Shown piece after piece: positions 44,260 to 53,425 of a stretch of DNA of 64,000 bases; within the stretch, counting starts at the first letter, position 1, and each line of letters begins with the position of its first letter. A program made the position numbers and the translations under genes. Source of the stretch: Aquisphaera giovannonii. GTDB lineage: Bacteria > Planctomycetota > Planctomycetia > Isosphaerales > Isosphaeraceae. The notes under the pieces were generated by a model. It ran no database searches, was not told the origin of the DNA, and saw only the letters and a program-made list of their open reading frames with translations. The stretch covers positions 5,890,001-5,954,000 of the forward strand of contig NZ_CP042997.1 of the NCBI RefSeq assembly GCF_008087625.1. The letters are read 5' to 3'.

Positions 44260-44343
44260 GTAGGGTGGGTCAGCCGACGAAGTCGGCGCAACCCACCGAA
44301 ATGCGGTGGGTTGCGCCTCGCAAGCTCGGCTGACCCACCCTAC
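44260..44343. repeat. long palindrome GTAGGGTGGGTCAGCC...
   Basis: Outer arms GTAGGGTGGGTCAGCC (44260-44275) and its inverted copy ending 44343; inner arms GCGCAACCCACCG (44287-44299) and CGGTGGGTTGCGC (44304-44316). The outer arm start resembles that at 54772. It lies between two family X copies. Confidence 0.85.
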
Positions 44344-44381
44344 CCGGGAGCCCGCACGTTCGACTTGTGGGTAAAGCAAAG

Positions 44382-44496
44382 CTTCGTAAGGGGGGGATAC
44401 AGGGGGGTGATTTCGATCGCCTCGGCCTGGATCAATACACCCCCTCTGACTCCCCCTTCGTAAGGGGGAGAACCGGGATCGGCTCGCCTTCTTGAG
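44382..44496. repeat. palindromic repeat family X copy 4
   Basis: Same order of segments as 44135-44250, about 250 bases downstream and in the same orientation. Just beyond, CTTATGGGACAGACTCTGACGG matches, inverted, the sequence flanking copy 1 near 27340-27366. Confidence 0.82.
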
Positions 44497-44898
44497 GGGG
44501 ATTGCAGGAAGAGTTGCTTATGGGACAGACTCTGACGGAGCCACCCAGCTCTAGGGGGAACGACGGGCGTACGGGGCGACCCAGCTTTCGTCTCGGCCGG
44601 ACCGGCTCGGCTCGGGCCGACCTCGAGATGAATGGTCCGTGGCCGGACGGGCCTCCGGATCACAGGCCCGCGGGGCCGCTCGCGTGAATGGGGGATCGCG
44701 CACGGCGGCAGGTAGGGGGGGCGGCGCCCACGTCGCGTCGGGCGTGCACCTCGGGTCGCGGCGAGGATGGGAAGGCCTGGCGTGGGGACGAGACCGGCCC
44801 GGGGGCCGGCCAGGCGGGTGGGGAAGGAGGGGGCCTCGGCTGCCTCTCACGGCTCGCCCCGGCTCCGCCCCTTTCGGCCTCGATCGGACGAGGTGCGA
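44497..44898. other. intergenic, no gene seen
   Basis: Low-confidence open frames only. Apart from the GGGACAGACT sequence noted for the X family, nothing distinct. Confidence 0.4.
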
Positions 44899-45621
44899 TC
44901 AGCTGGGGAGCACCACGTTGTGGTAGACCTCCTGCACGTCGTCGAGGTCGTTGAGCGTGCCGAGGAGTTTTTCAAACGAGGCGAGGTCTTCCCCATCCAG
45001 GCTCTTGCTCGCCTGCGGGAGGAAGCGGATCTCCTGGATTTCTAGCTCGGTGCCGGGGAACGCCTCGAGGAGGGCCGTCTTCGCCTTGGAGAACTCGGCG
45101 GGGGGGGCGAAGATCGTGACGGTGCCGTCCTCGCATTCGATCTCCTCGACGGCGACGTCCGCGGCGAACATCGCCTCCAGCACCTTCTCCTCGTCGTCGC
45201 CCTTGAAGGAGAGGACGGCCAGGTGGTCGAAGGAGATGACGACGGAGCCGGTCGCGGCCAGTTTCGACCCGGCCCTGTGGAAGCAGCCGCGGACGTCGGA
45301 GAAGGTGCGCGTGACGTTGTCGGTCAGGCATTCGACGATGAGCAGGGAGCCGCCGGGGCCGAACCCCTCGTAGCGCGCGGCCTGGAAATCCTCGCCGCCC
45401 GTGCCGGCCGCCTTCTGGATCGCCTTCTCGATCACGTGGCTCGCGACGTTGTCGCGCTTGGCCCGCTCGATGACGCTGCGCAGGGCCGAATTGACTTCCG
45501 GGTCGGGCACGCCGTTCTTGGCGGCCATGTACAGTTGCCGCCCGTACTTGGAATAGAGCTTCGACTTCTGGGCGGCCGTCTTGAAGATCGTCTCTTTGCG
45601 CTTCTCGAAGATCCGTCCCAT
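44899..45621 (-). CDS. yebC: YebC/PmpR-family protein
   Basis: A 240-residue protein of the YebC family, described as a transcriptional regulator and, more recently, as a translation factor that helps ribosomes through proline stretches. Motifs: MGRIFEKRKETIFKTAAQKSKL at the start, NSALRSVIERAKRDNVASHVIEKAIQKAAG, YEGFGPGGSLLIVECLTDN, and FSDVRGCFHRAGSKLA. N-terminal differences (MGRIFEKRK versus MAGHSKWANIK) mark it as a divergent, YeeN-like branch. ATG 45621 is chosen. Monocistronic. Confidence 0.92.
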   Translation of the reverse strand: MGRIFEKRKETIFKTAAQKSKLYSKYGRQLYMAAKNGVPDPEVNSALRSVIERAKRDNVASHVIEKAIQKAAGTGGEDFQAARYEGFGPGGSLLIVECLTDNVTRTFSDVRGCFHRAGSKLAATGSVVISFDHLAVLSFKGDDEEKVLEAMFAADVAVEEIECEDGTVTIFAPPAEFSKAKTALLEAFPGTELEIQEIRFLPQASKSLDGEDLASFEKLLGTLNDLDDVQEVYHNVVLPS

Positions 45622-47535
45622 TCGAGTTCCCGCCTTCTCGTCTACCGGGGCCATCCCGGACCGCGCCCCCACGAGGTCGCACGAGGCAGGACGTCGGCAA
45701 GGACGTCCCGCCAGCGCTTCGAGGCCCCGGGTCCTTGCCGGGGCGGACGTCGTCGGCGACGAGGATGTCCGCGCCTGCGGAGGGTCCGAGCGTCAGGGTG
45801 CGGATCGCTGGTCGGGGACGATGCCCCTCTTCCCAAAATCGCCAGGCCGCAAGTGGTTTCGTGCCCTCATTCTAAAGAAGACGCCCCCCGGCCGCAATCG
45901 AGCGACCGCCGACGGGTGGGCGAGGGCGGCGAGCGGAACCATCGTGGGCCAGGCGGCCCTGGCGATCGCTCCCCGGCCTCGGCGGGCTCCGGGACCCCCG
46001 GCGAAATCCGGGAAATCCGCCGGGCTCGACGCGAAAACGGGCGAACATGGCGCTAGTCTCAGATAGAGGGATCGCGGCGCGGCTCTCCTCCACGATCGTT
46101 CCAGGGAGGAGCGTGGCGCCCGGCTGTTCGCGGCCGTGCAGCCTTCGGCCGGCCGCAGCCTCGGGGCGTTGAGGCGATCGATGGTGCGTCGCTCGCGGGA
46201 TTTCCCATGGTGCTCTTGAAACCGCGGGAGGCTTCGCGCGGATCCTGTTCCCGGGCGGAGTCCGTCGTTCGCGGTGGGCGGAGATCTCGGGCCCGGTTTG
46301 GCAATTCGGCGATCGGTGCCCGGGCCGTCACGGGTCGGCCCGGGCGTGGGACGCCGAACGGCGAGATGGAGCAGGTTCGGCGAGCGCAGGGAGCCGGGCC
46401 GGGCGAGTTGGACTCGCCTCGCCCGGCGACGCGGCGATCCCGGGGCGTCGCCTTCGACTCCGCCCCAGCCACCCAGGCCGTGGGACCGGGCTGGATGAGG
46501 AAAAAGGTCTCGGCGAGGGGGTGGCGAAGCCGTTCGAAAACCGAGGTCAAGGTGTCTCGCGAGAACGACTTGCGTCGCGGTGTTCGAAGCACGGCGGCGC
46601 GACGAGTGGAGCCACGCCGGGAATATCACGATCGAGCGATCAGGGCGGGCCGTCGCACCGGATCGGGGCCCGGGCCGGGGAGCCGAGGCGATCCCGCGAT
46701 GTCCGCGCGGTGCGATCACGGCCGCGTGGAGGACTCGGTGAAACGTTCCGTCAGGCGTGCAAAAGGCAGGACGACCCCGGCGGGGACGCTGGCAGACCAA
46801 TGGCCCGCCACACGGCCTGCCACCTCTTGCTCGGCGTGACCGAAGGCGAGAACGGCGAACCGCAGCAGACGGCGGGGGTGGCGACGCGGGGTCGTCCCAG
46901 ACGCCGGGGCATCGAGGCGAGGACGAGGCTCCTTCCGCGGGCCGGGGCCGGACCCACAGATCCGGCTGACGCCGGAGGCTGGAGGCTTCGCCCGTCCGAA
47001 CCACCCGCTCACGCGAGTGGTCACGTGTTCATGGGCTCCCCGACGAAGTGTCAAGTTGGGGCTCCAGCCTTTGGGGTGATGCCGGCTGTGTTGTTCCAAA
47101 ATAGATTGCAAAATGTTCCTTGCAAAAGACTTATGGCTCGTCATTTGACGTGGGGCTGCGCGGCGAGCGAAGCCGCCGGGGGGCGACTGCGGCGGCGTGC
47201 AACCCGCCGGGTAGATCGAAGGCGGCCTGGTCGCGTCGCGGGGGGGGCGGATGAGCGTGGCGAGAGCGGGGCGGATATCGATGGCTTGCTCATCGGGGGC
47301 GAGTCGGCCTTGCCGGATTTCCCGGTTTCGGGTGAAGTGCCGGCGATGTCCCGTCGATGATTGCCCGAGAACCACTTCTTCTGTCCGATCCGGGTGCCGG
47401 TCGTCGTGCCCGGGGGGGATGCCGGCGGGACATGGGGCGAGGCTCGTCGATCCGGCATGGATGCCGGGCGCGGGGTCGCCCCGATCCGATCGGCCGCGTG
47501 CCGGCCGTGGAACCGGAAAGGCTAACCCGGACCTC
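45622..47535. other. long region without a convincing gene
   Basis: About 1.9 kb. The longest frames (45793-47004 minus, 46207-46839 plus) are Arg/Pro-rich and lack ribosome-binding sites and family motifs, so I do not call them. It contains the repeat TCCCGGGGCGTCGCCTTCG...CCCCAGCCACCC at 46438-46474 (also at 29817-29853) and an A+T-rich island around 47085-47145 with TTCCAAAATAGATTGCAAAA. Could be a decayed gene or hold an RNA. Confidence 0.45.
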
Positions 47536-50500
47536 ATGCGCAAGGGATGGCGCGAAGTCCTGTTCGTCCTGGCCGCGTGCCTGATGGGCCCGCTCGCCCG
47601 GGCCGCGCCCGGCGAGGGCAAGCGGGCCGGGGCCGAGGACCGCGTCGGCATCGCCGTCGAGCTCCGCTGGTCGCCCCCCGCCGCGGCCGACGCGCCGGGC
47701 CCGGCCGAGGCCGAGGAGATCTCCCTGTCCACGTCCGACGGGCAGGTCGCGGACGTCGTCGCCTGGCCGGCGGAGAAGCACGCGGAGGGGCCGCGGCCGC
47801 ATCGCGGGCCCGACGAGGACTGGCGGCTCGGCTCCCAGCCGAGCGGCCGCGTCCGTGCGCGCCTGGAGGTGACGCCCGCGGCGGACCTGGTCGTCCGCAA
47901 GGGGGGCAGCACGGTCCGGATCCCGGTCGCGACGATCCTGGAGAAGCCCCAGCAGGGGCCCCCGCAGGCGGCCGTCGCGGTGACCGTGGAGCGGCTGGCC
48001 TGGGACTCGCTGATGATCGACCTGGGGCAGGGGGCGGAGTCCGGCGTGGTCGCGCCCTCGACGGCCGTGCCGCTCTCGCTGCGGCACAACATCGTCTGGC
48101 CCGACGCGGCCGAGGTGATCGTGCGGACGACCGCCATCCTCCGGCCGATGGGCGGCACCGAGGCCCTCTGGCGCGACGAGCGCCGGGAGACCATGCCGGC
48201 GAACCGCCTGGAGCCCCCGACGTCCCTGTGGACCGTCCCCGCGCCCCGGCAGGAGGGCTCCTACGTGGTCGAGTTCCACTCGGCCTGGGAGCCGGCCGGC
48301 CCTCGCGAGGGCTCGCGCCTGGGCCGCCTGATCCGCCGCCGCAAGCCGACGCCCGTGGCCAGCTCCGCGACCCGCCGGGCGGTGCTCGCGGTGGTGGCGC
48401 CCGCCGAGCCGCCGGCGGAGGCCTCCGCGCGGGAGACCGAGGTGGACGCCGTGGATCCGGCCCGGGTCCGCAACACGCGGTTCTCCGCCTCCGGCCGGTC
48501 GCCGGCCTCGCGGTCCAGCCGGACCGTATGGGCCGTCCCGGCGGAGGTCCTTGCCGAGGCCGCCCGCAAGGAGTCCGACCGCGAGCGGCTGCGGGCGTGG
48601 ATCGGCCGGAGCGAGGCCGCGAGCCTCCCCCCGGCGGACGAGTCGGGGCTCGGCTGGTCGGCCGTCGGCCTCCGCGTCCCCCACCCGGACAGGCTCCATC
48701 GCGTGACGGTCACGGTGGCCGGCGGCGACCCCTCGGCGCTCGGCGTGGCCCTGGTGGATCCGGGCGGGCCGGGCCGCCGCCCCCGCGTGCTCCTGGACGC
48801 CTGCGCCTCGGGCCCGCCGATCCTCAAGGACGGGCCGGCCGTGACGTTCTCCTGGCTGGTCTGGCCGGACAGCCCGGACCCGCTGCTCGTCTTCCTGAAC
48901 CGGAACCCGGGCGGGCCGGTGCGGCTCGGGCCGGTCAAGGTCGCGGAGCTCTCCGGCGTGCCGGCCGGCCCCGCGATCCGGGCTCCCGGCCCCGACGCGA
49001 GCCGCTCCATGGGGCTGTACCTCACCGGGGACAGGGCCCTCGACCGCTTCGGCGGCCATGGGGAGGTGGGCCTGGTGGACAACCTGGAGGTCGCGCGGAA
49101 CCTCGCCGCGTACCTGGGCTACTGCGGCGCCTCGCTGGCCGTGCTGCCGGAGCCGCCCGCCGACCGGGCCGCCCGGCGGGGCCTGCGCGGCCAGGCCGAC
49201 GAGGATGCCACCGGGCCCGACCAGGCCGGCGTGGTGCTCCGCCTGCTGGCCAGGCAGGGATGCGCCGCCTGGCTGGAGCTCTCGCTGGACGGCCGCGACG
49301 CCCTGCCCGGCCTGCCGCCCCCGGATTCGCCGGAGGCGCTGCGGCTGGGGCTGGTGCGCGTGGACCGGCAGGGGCTGGCTGACGGCCCGTGCTACCACCC
49401 CCTGCACCCGGACGTCCGCCGCGCGATGAGGCGGCGCGTCGAGGGGGCCCTGGCCCGCCGCGACGACGGGGGCAGAGTCGCCGGCGTCCTGCTCCAGCTC
49501 GGCCCCGGGCCGACCCTGCTGGGCTCGCCGGACACGGGGATGGACGACGACACGTTCACGCGGTTCGTCCGCGAGGCCTTCGGCCCGGAGACCGCCGCGA
49601 GCATCCCGGGGACCGACGCCGTCGATCCCGGCCGGTTCGCCGCGCGGTCGAAGTACCTCCAGGGCGTGGGCCGGATGCCCTGGATGGCCTGGCGATCCAA
49701 GGCGATCGCCGGCCTCTACGCGGAGCTGGCCGAGGCCGCCCGGGCGGCCTCGCCGGAGACGTCCCTGGCGCTGGCGACCCCGTCGCTGCACGACGGCGCC
49801 GCCGGCGTGGAGGCGCGGCGGGCGGACCTCGCGGGCCTGGCGCCCAGCCAGGCGTGGCGGAGCGTCGGGCTCGACCTCCAGGCGTGGCAGGCCGGGGCGT
49901 CGTCGCCGATCCTCCTCCGCGGCGTGGAGCTCTCCACCGACGCCCTGGCGCACGACCTGGCGGTGAGCCCCGACCTGGACGCCCGCCTGTCCGCCTACCC
50001 GAACCGCGGCCTGCTGCTGAAGATCGACCCCGACGCGGCCGGGCCCGCGGCCGACCCGGAGGACGACCGCGGCGGGCCGGCGGCGGGCGACGCCGCGGGG
50101 GCGGCCGCGGCCGACTCAGGGGCCCCCGGCGCGGTGACGCTCGCCGCGCTCCCCCTGGGCGACGGCGTGGCGGCCGACGAGCCGCTCGGGCACGCCCTGG
50201 CGGCGCTCGACGCCCGCTGGGTCGTGCTCGCGGCCCCGGCGATCGCCGGCCACGAGGACCGGCTGCGGCGGTTCGCCTCGGTGCTCCGTGGCCTCCCCGC
50301 CCGGCCCGCCCGCCAGGCGATCTCCGGCGGCGGCACGAAGGACCACGGCGTGTCGGTGCGGACGATCGAGGACGCCGGCCACACCTTCCTCCAGGTGGCC
50401 AACGACACGCCCTACCCGATCCGCCTGGCCGGGGTGATCGACGCCCCGGCCGAGGCCCCGGTGGAGGACCTCGGGCGCAACCTCAAGCTGATGCCCCAGC

Positions 50501-51441
50501 CGGCGGGCGGGGGCCGGCAACTCGTGCTCGACCTCCTCCCTTTCGGCGTCGCCGCCATCCGGGTGGGGGCGCCCGGGGTGCAGATGGCGGAGATCACCCC
50601 GTATCCCTCCGAGGCGGTCCTCGCCAGCATGGAGGCCCAGTACCGCGAGCTCTCCGCGCAGCTCTCGCGGCTCAATCGCGGGCCGGCCGCGGCGATCGGC
50701 GAGCCGCTCAACCCGGGCTTCGAGCCCGTGCCGGCGGAGCCGCTCCGCCGGGTCGGCAACGTCGAGGGCGCGGCGCCCGCGGCCGACGGCGCGGCCGTCC
50801 CCGGCGGCTGGAAGGCGGAAGGGGCCGCGGGGGCGGAGGTCGCAATTGATGGCGAGAGGCCGCACGCGGGCCAGGGCTGCCTGAAGCTGACCGCGCCGGC
50901 CGCCTCGGCCTCGGCGACCAGCGGCGACTTCCCCACCGGCGGCTCGCCGAGCCTCACCATCCAGGCGTTCCTCCGCGCGGAGCCCGCCGGCAGCGCCGTG
51001 CGGCTCTGGATCCAGGGCGAGGTCGGCGGCCAGCCCTACCTGCGCCGCACCGAGTTCCGCGTCGGGCCGGACTGGGAGGCGAAGGCCGTCCGCGCCGCGG
51101 ACCTGCCGGCCGGCGGCCTGGACTCGGCCCGCCTCCGGTTCGAGATGCTCGGCCCCGGCACCCTCTGGATCGACGACCTGCGGCTCGCCGGCGAGGCCCC
51201 GTCGCGGGCGGTCCGGCTGAACGCCCAGCGGACGCTCATCGCGGCCCTCCAGGCCTATCGGGCGCAGCACTACGCGGAGTTCGCCAGGCTCTCCCGGTCC
51301 CACTGGGCGCGGCACCCCGGCGTCCTCGCCGCCGGCCGCCCGGGGCGCCCGGGCGAGATCTCCGAGGCGGCCCGCGGGCGCCGCCCCGGCCAGGGGCCGG
51401 CCGAGGCTTCTGCCCTTTCGCCTGAGAAGACGCTGCGGTAA
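47536..51441 (+). CDS. very large secreted protein, possible GHL10-like TIM barrel
   Basis: A 1301-residue protein with signal peptide (MRKGWREVLFVLAACLMGPLARA). After a beta-rich N-terminal part (about 30-470), residues 490-960 look like a TIM barrel of the glycosyl-hydrolase-like GHL10 kind: NLEVARNLAAYLGYCGASLAVLPE, YHPLHPDVRRAMRRRVEGAL, VAGVLLQLGPG, WRSKAIAGLYAELAEAARAA. Residues 1090-1230 resemble a carbohydrate-binding jelly roll (FRVGPDWEAKAV, FEMLGPGTLWIDDLRL). The closing 60 residues are helical. No catalytic acid pair is certain, so an enzyme role is inference. ATG 47536 is the best start despite an open frame further upstream. Confidence 0.8.
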   Translation: MRKGWREVLFVLAACLMGPLARAAPGEGKRAGAEDRVGIAVELRWSPPAAADAPGPAEAEEISLSTSDGQVADVVAWPAEKHAEGPRPHRGPDEDWRLGSQPSGRVRARLEVTPAADLVVRKGGSTVRIPVATILEKPQQGPPQAAVAVTVERLAWDSLMIDLGQGAESGVVAPSTAVPLSLRHNIVWPDAAEVIVRTTAILRPMGGTEALWRDERRETMPANRLEPPTSLWTVPAPRQEGSYVVEFHSAWEPAGPREGSRLGRLIRRRKPTPVASSATRRAVLAVVAPAEPPAEASARETEVDAVDPARVRNTRFSASGRSPASRSSRTVWAVPAEVLAEAARKESDRERLRAWIGRSEAASLPPADESGLGWSAVGLRVPHPDRLHRVTVTVAGGDPSALGVALVDPGGPGRRPRVLLDACASGPPILKDGPAVTFSWLVWPDSPDPLLVFLNRNPGGPVRLGPVKVAELSGVPAGPAIRAPGPDASRSMGLYLTGDRALDRFGGHGEVGLVDNLEVARNLAAYLGYCGASLAVLPEPPADRAARRGLRGQADEDATGPDQAGVVLRLLARQGCAAWLELSLDGRDALPGLPPPDSPEALRLGLVRVDRQGLADGPCYHPLHPDVRRAMRRRVEGALARRDDGGRVAGVLLQLGPGPTLLGSPDTGMDDDTFTRFVREAFGPETAASIPGTDAVDPGRFAARSKYLQGVGRMPWMAWRSKAIAGLYAELAEAARAASPETSLALATPSLHDGAAGVEARRADLAGLAPSQAWRSVGLDLQAWQAGASSPILLRGVELSTDALAHDLAVSPDLDARLSAYPNRGLLLKIDPDAAGPAADPEDDRGGPAAGDAAGAAAADSGAPGAVTLAALPLGDGVAADEPLGHALAALDARWVVLAAPAIAGHEDRLRRFASVLRGLPARPARQAISGGGTKDHGVSVRTIEDAGHTFLQVANDTPYPIRLAGVIDAPAEAPVEDLGRNLKLMPQPAGGGRQLVLDLLPFGVAAIRVGAPGVQMAEITPYPSEAVLASMEAQYRELSAQLSRLNRGPAAAIGEPLNPGFEPVPAEPLRRVGNVEGAAPAADGAAVPGGWKAEGAAGAEVAIDGERPHAGQGCLKLTAPAASASATSGDFPTGGSPSLTIQAFLRAEPAGSAVRLWIQGEVGGQPYLRRTEFRVGPDWEAKAVRAADLPAGGLDSARLRFEMLGPGTLWIDDLRLAGEAPSRAVRLNAQRTLIAALQAYRAQHYAEFARLSRSHWARHPGVLAAGRPGRPGEISEAARGRRPGQGPAEASALSPEKTLR

Positions 51442-51533
51442 GATTCCCGAGGCGGCCGGAGGACCGGACCCTCCGCCGCGGGCCACCGGGCCGCACGGCC
51501 GGGGCCGAGGAGAGGACAGGACAGGAGGGGTCG

Positions 51534-52304
51534 GTGTTCGTCGCCTGCAGCACACTCTGCTTCGCGAGGGAGCCGCTGGAGAAGGCCCTGCGCCTGATCG
51601 CGGAATTCGAGTTCGACAAGTTCGAGCTGGCCCTCACCGAGGGCGGCCAGCACCTGCGCCCCTCCGAGGTCGGCGAGGACCCCGAGGCCGCGCTCCAGCG
51701 CCTGCGAAGCGCGCCCAGCCTCATCCCCTCGGCGATCTACGCCGACTTCGGGCCCGTGGACTGGGGCGACCCCGCGATCCGCAAGCGGTTCGAGGCGATC
51801 TGCCGGTTCGCCAAGTCCCTGGGCGTCGCCGTGATCACCGTCCACGCCGCGGCCGCCGGCACGCCGGTGGACGCGGAGGTGAAGCGGCTCTCCGGGCTCG
51901 TCTCCTTCGCCCTCCGCAACGGCCTGGTGCTCGCCCTGCTGACGCACTCGGAGACCCTCGCCGGGGATCCCGCCGTCGCGGTCCAGCTCTGCAAGGCGCT
52001 GCCGGGCCTGGGCCTCACACTGGACCCCAGCCACGGGCTCCAGGGCGGGTACAAGGAGGCCGACCTGGACGCGATGTATCCCTACGTCCAGAACTGCCAC
52101 CTCCGCGACACCGGCAAGAACCCCGGCGAGTTCCAGGTCCGCGTCGGCCAGGGCCAGATCGAGTACGCCCGGATCGTCACGCAGCTCCAGCGCCACGGCT
52201 ACAACCGCGGCCTGACGGTCTCCATCGTGGACCGGCCGGAGAACACCTTCGACCGCGAGGTCGAGGTCCGCAAGCTCAAGCTCCTGCTCGAAACCCTCCT
52301 GTGA
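51534..52304 (+). CDS. sugar-phosphate isomerase/epimerase-like TIM barrel
   Basis: A 256-residue member of the xylose-isomerase-like TIM-barrel (AP_endonuc_2) family. Candidate metal ligands are His138 and Glu140 (LLTHSET), Asp164 and His167 (LDPSHG) and His189 (NCHLRD). The usual final Glu in the eighth strand is replaced by a VSIVD sequence, so the metal site may be altered. GTG 51534 follows AGGAGG. It starts the tight operon with the kinase (24 bases) and the enolase-like gene, which points to a shared small-molecule pathway. Confidence 0.85.
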   Translation: MFVACSTLCFAREPLEKALRLIAEFEFDKFELALTEGGQHLRPSEVGEDPEAALQRLRSAPSLIPSAIYADFGPVDWGDPAIRKRFEAICRFAKSLGVAVITVHAAAAGTPVDAEVKRLSGLVSFALRNGLVLALLTHSETLAGDPAVAVQLCKALPGLGLTLDPSHGLQGGYKEADLDAMYPYVQNCHLRDTGKNPGEFQVRVGQGQIEYARIVTQLQRHGYNRGLTVSIVDRPENTFDREVEVRKLKLLLETLL

Positions 52305-52328
52305 ACATCCCCTGATGTCATCGCCTCC

Positions 52329-53420
52329 ATGCGGGAACTGACCGAGGCCAACGCCGCCCTCTACCTCCGCGAGTCCGGCCGCGTCCCCGACGGCGTGGGC
52401 CTGTCCGTCCGCGAGCTCGCCGGCGGCGTCTCCAACGTGGTCCTCCGCGTGGACTTCGACCCCGCCGCGGGGAGCCCGCCGATCGTCATCAAGCAGTGCC
52501 GCGAGCGGCTCCGCGTGGCCATGGAATGGCTCGCCCCGCTGGACCGCATCTGGGCCGAGCGCTCGGCGCTGGGCCTGCTCGCGACGATCCTCCCCGACGG
52601 CATGGTCCCGGCCGTCCTGTTCGAGGACCGAGACGAGTACCTCTTCGCGATGTCGTGCGCCCCGGACGACTCCGCGACCTGGAAGTCGCACCTGATGGCC
52701 GGGCGCATCGACCCGGAGATCGCCCGGGGGCTCGGCGAGACGCTGGCCCAGATCCACATCCTCGCGCCCGGCCGCCCGGCGCTCCGGGGGGAGCTCGCCG
52801 ACCGCTCCCTCTTCGAGAAGCTCCGGGTCGACCCCTATTACCGCACGATCGCCCGGAGGCACCCCGAGGTCGCCCCCGCGATCGAGTCGCTCATCGCCGC
52901 GATGGACGACCTGCCCGAGGAGGAGCGGACCCTCGTCCTGGGCGACTACAGCCCCAAGAACATCCTCGTCCACGCCCGCGGCGTCGTCCTCCTGGACTTC
53001 GAGTGTGCCCACGCCGGGGACGCCTCGTTCGACCTCGGCTTCTTCATGAGCCACTTGCTGCTGAAGGCCGTGCGTGCCGACCTGGCCCATCCCGGCGCGG
53101 GGGGCCCGTATCTCCGCCTCGCGGATGACTTCTGGTTCGCGTACTTCGGCCGGCTCGATCGGGATTGGTGGCCCAACGGGCCCTCGTCGCCTCCCTACGG
53201 GCGTCGGTACGAGATGGGGCAGGCGCACCTGGCGGCCTGCCTGCTCGCCCGGATCGACGGCAAGAGCCCCGTCGAGTACCTTGACGAGGAGGCGAGGGGG
53301 TTCGTCCGCGACGTCGCGATCGAGGCCCTCCGCCAGGATCCCAGACCGTTCGGCGGCATCCGGCGCCTGCTGAAATCGAGGCTCGAGGCGCGGCGGGGCA
53401 CGACGCACGGCGGAGGCTGA
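52329..53420 (+). CDS. aminoglycoside-phosphotransferase-fold kinase
   Basis: A 363-residue kinase of the APH/choline-kinase-like fold. The catalytic loop is LVLGDYSPKNILVH (Asp206, Asn211), where the usual HGD-H is GDYS, and the metal-binding aspartate is in LLDFECAHAGDASFDL (Asp223). An N-terminal lysine in IVIKQCRER may bind ATP. The sequence is nearest in style to methylthioribose kinase and related sugar kinases, but the substrate is not known. The gene is second in the isomerase-kinase-enolase operon; it likely phosphorylates the operon's intermediate. Confidence 0.85.
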   Translation: MRELTEANAALYLRESGRVPDGVGLSVRELAGGVSNVVLRVDFDPAAGSPPIVIKQCRERLRVAMEWLAPLDRIWAERSALGLLATILPDGMVPAVLFEDRDEYLFAMSCAPDDSATWKSHLMAGRIDPEIARGLGETLAQIHILAPGRPALRGELADRSLFEKLRVDPYYRTIARRHPEVAPAIESLIAAMDDLPEEERTLVLGDYSPKNILVHARGVVLLDFECAHAGDASFDLGFFMSHLLLKAVRADLAHPGAGGPYLRLADDFWFAYFGRLDRDWWPNGPSSPPYGRRYEMGQAHLAACLLARIDGKSPVEYLDEEARGFVRDVAIEALRQDPRPFGGIRRLLKSRLEARRGTTHGGG

Positions 53421-53425
53421 CGGGC

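Noticed and set aside
45793-47004. A minus-strand frame of 403 codons and a plus-strand frame at 46207-46839
   Set aside because: Arg/Pro/Ser-rich translations without motif, signal peptide or ribosome-binding site; likely chance open frames.
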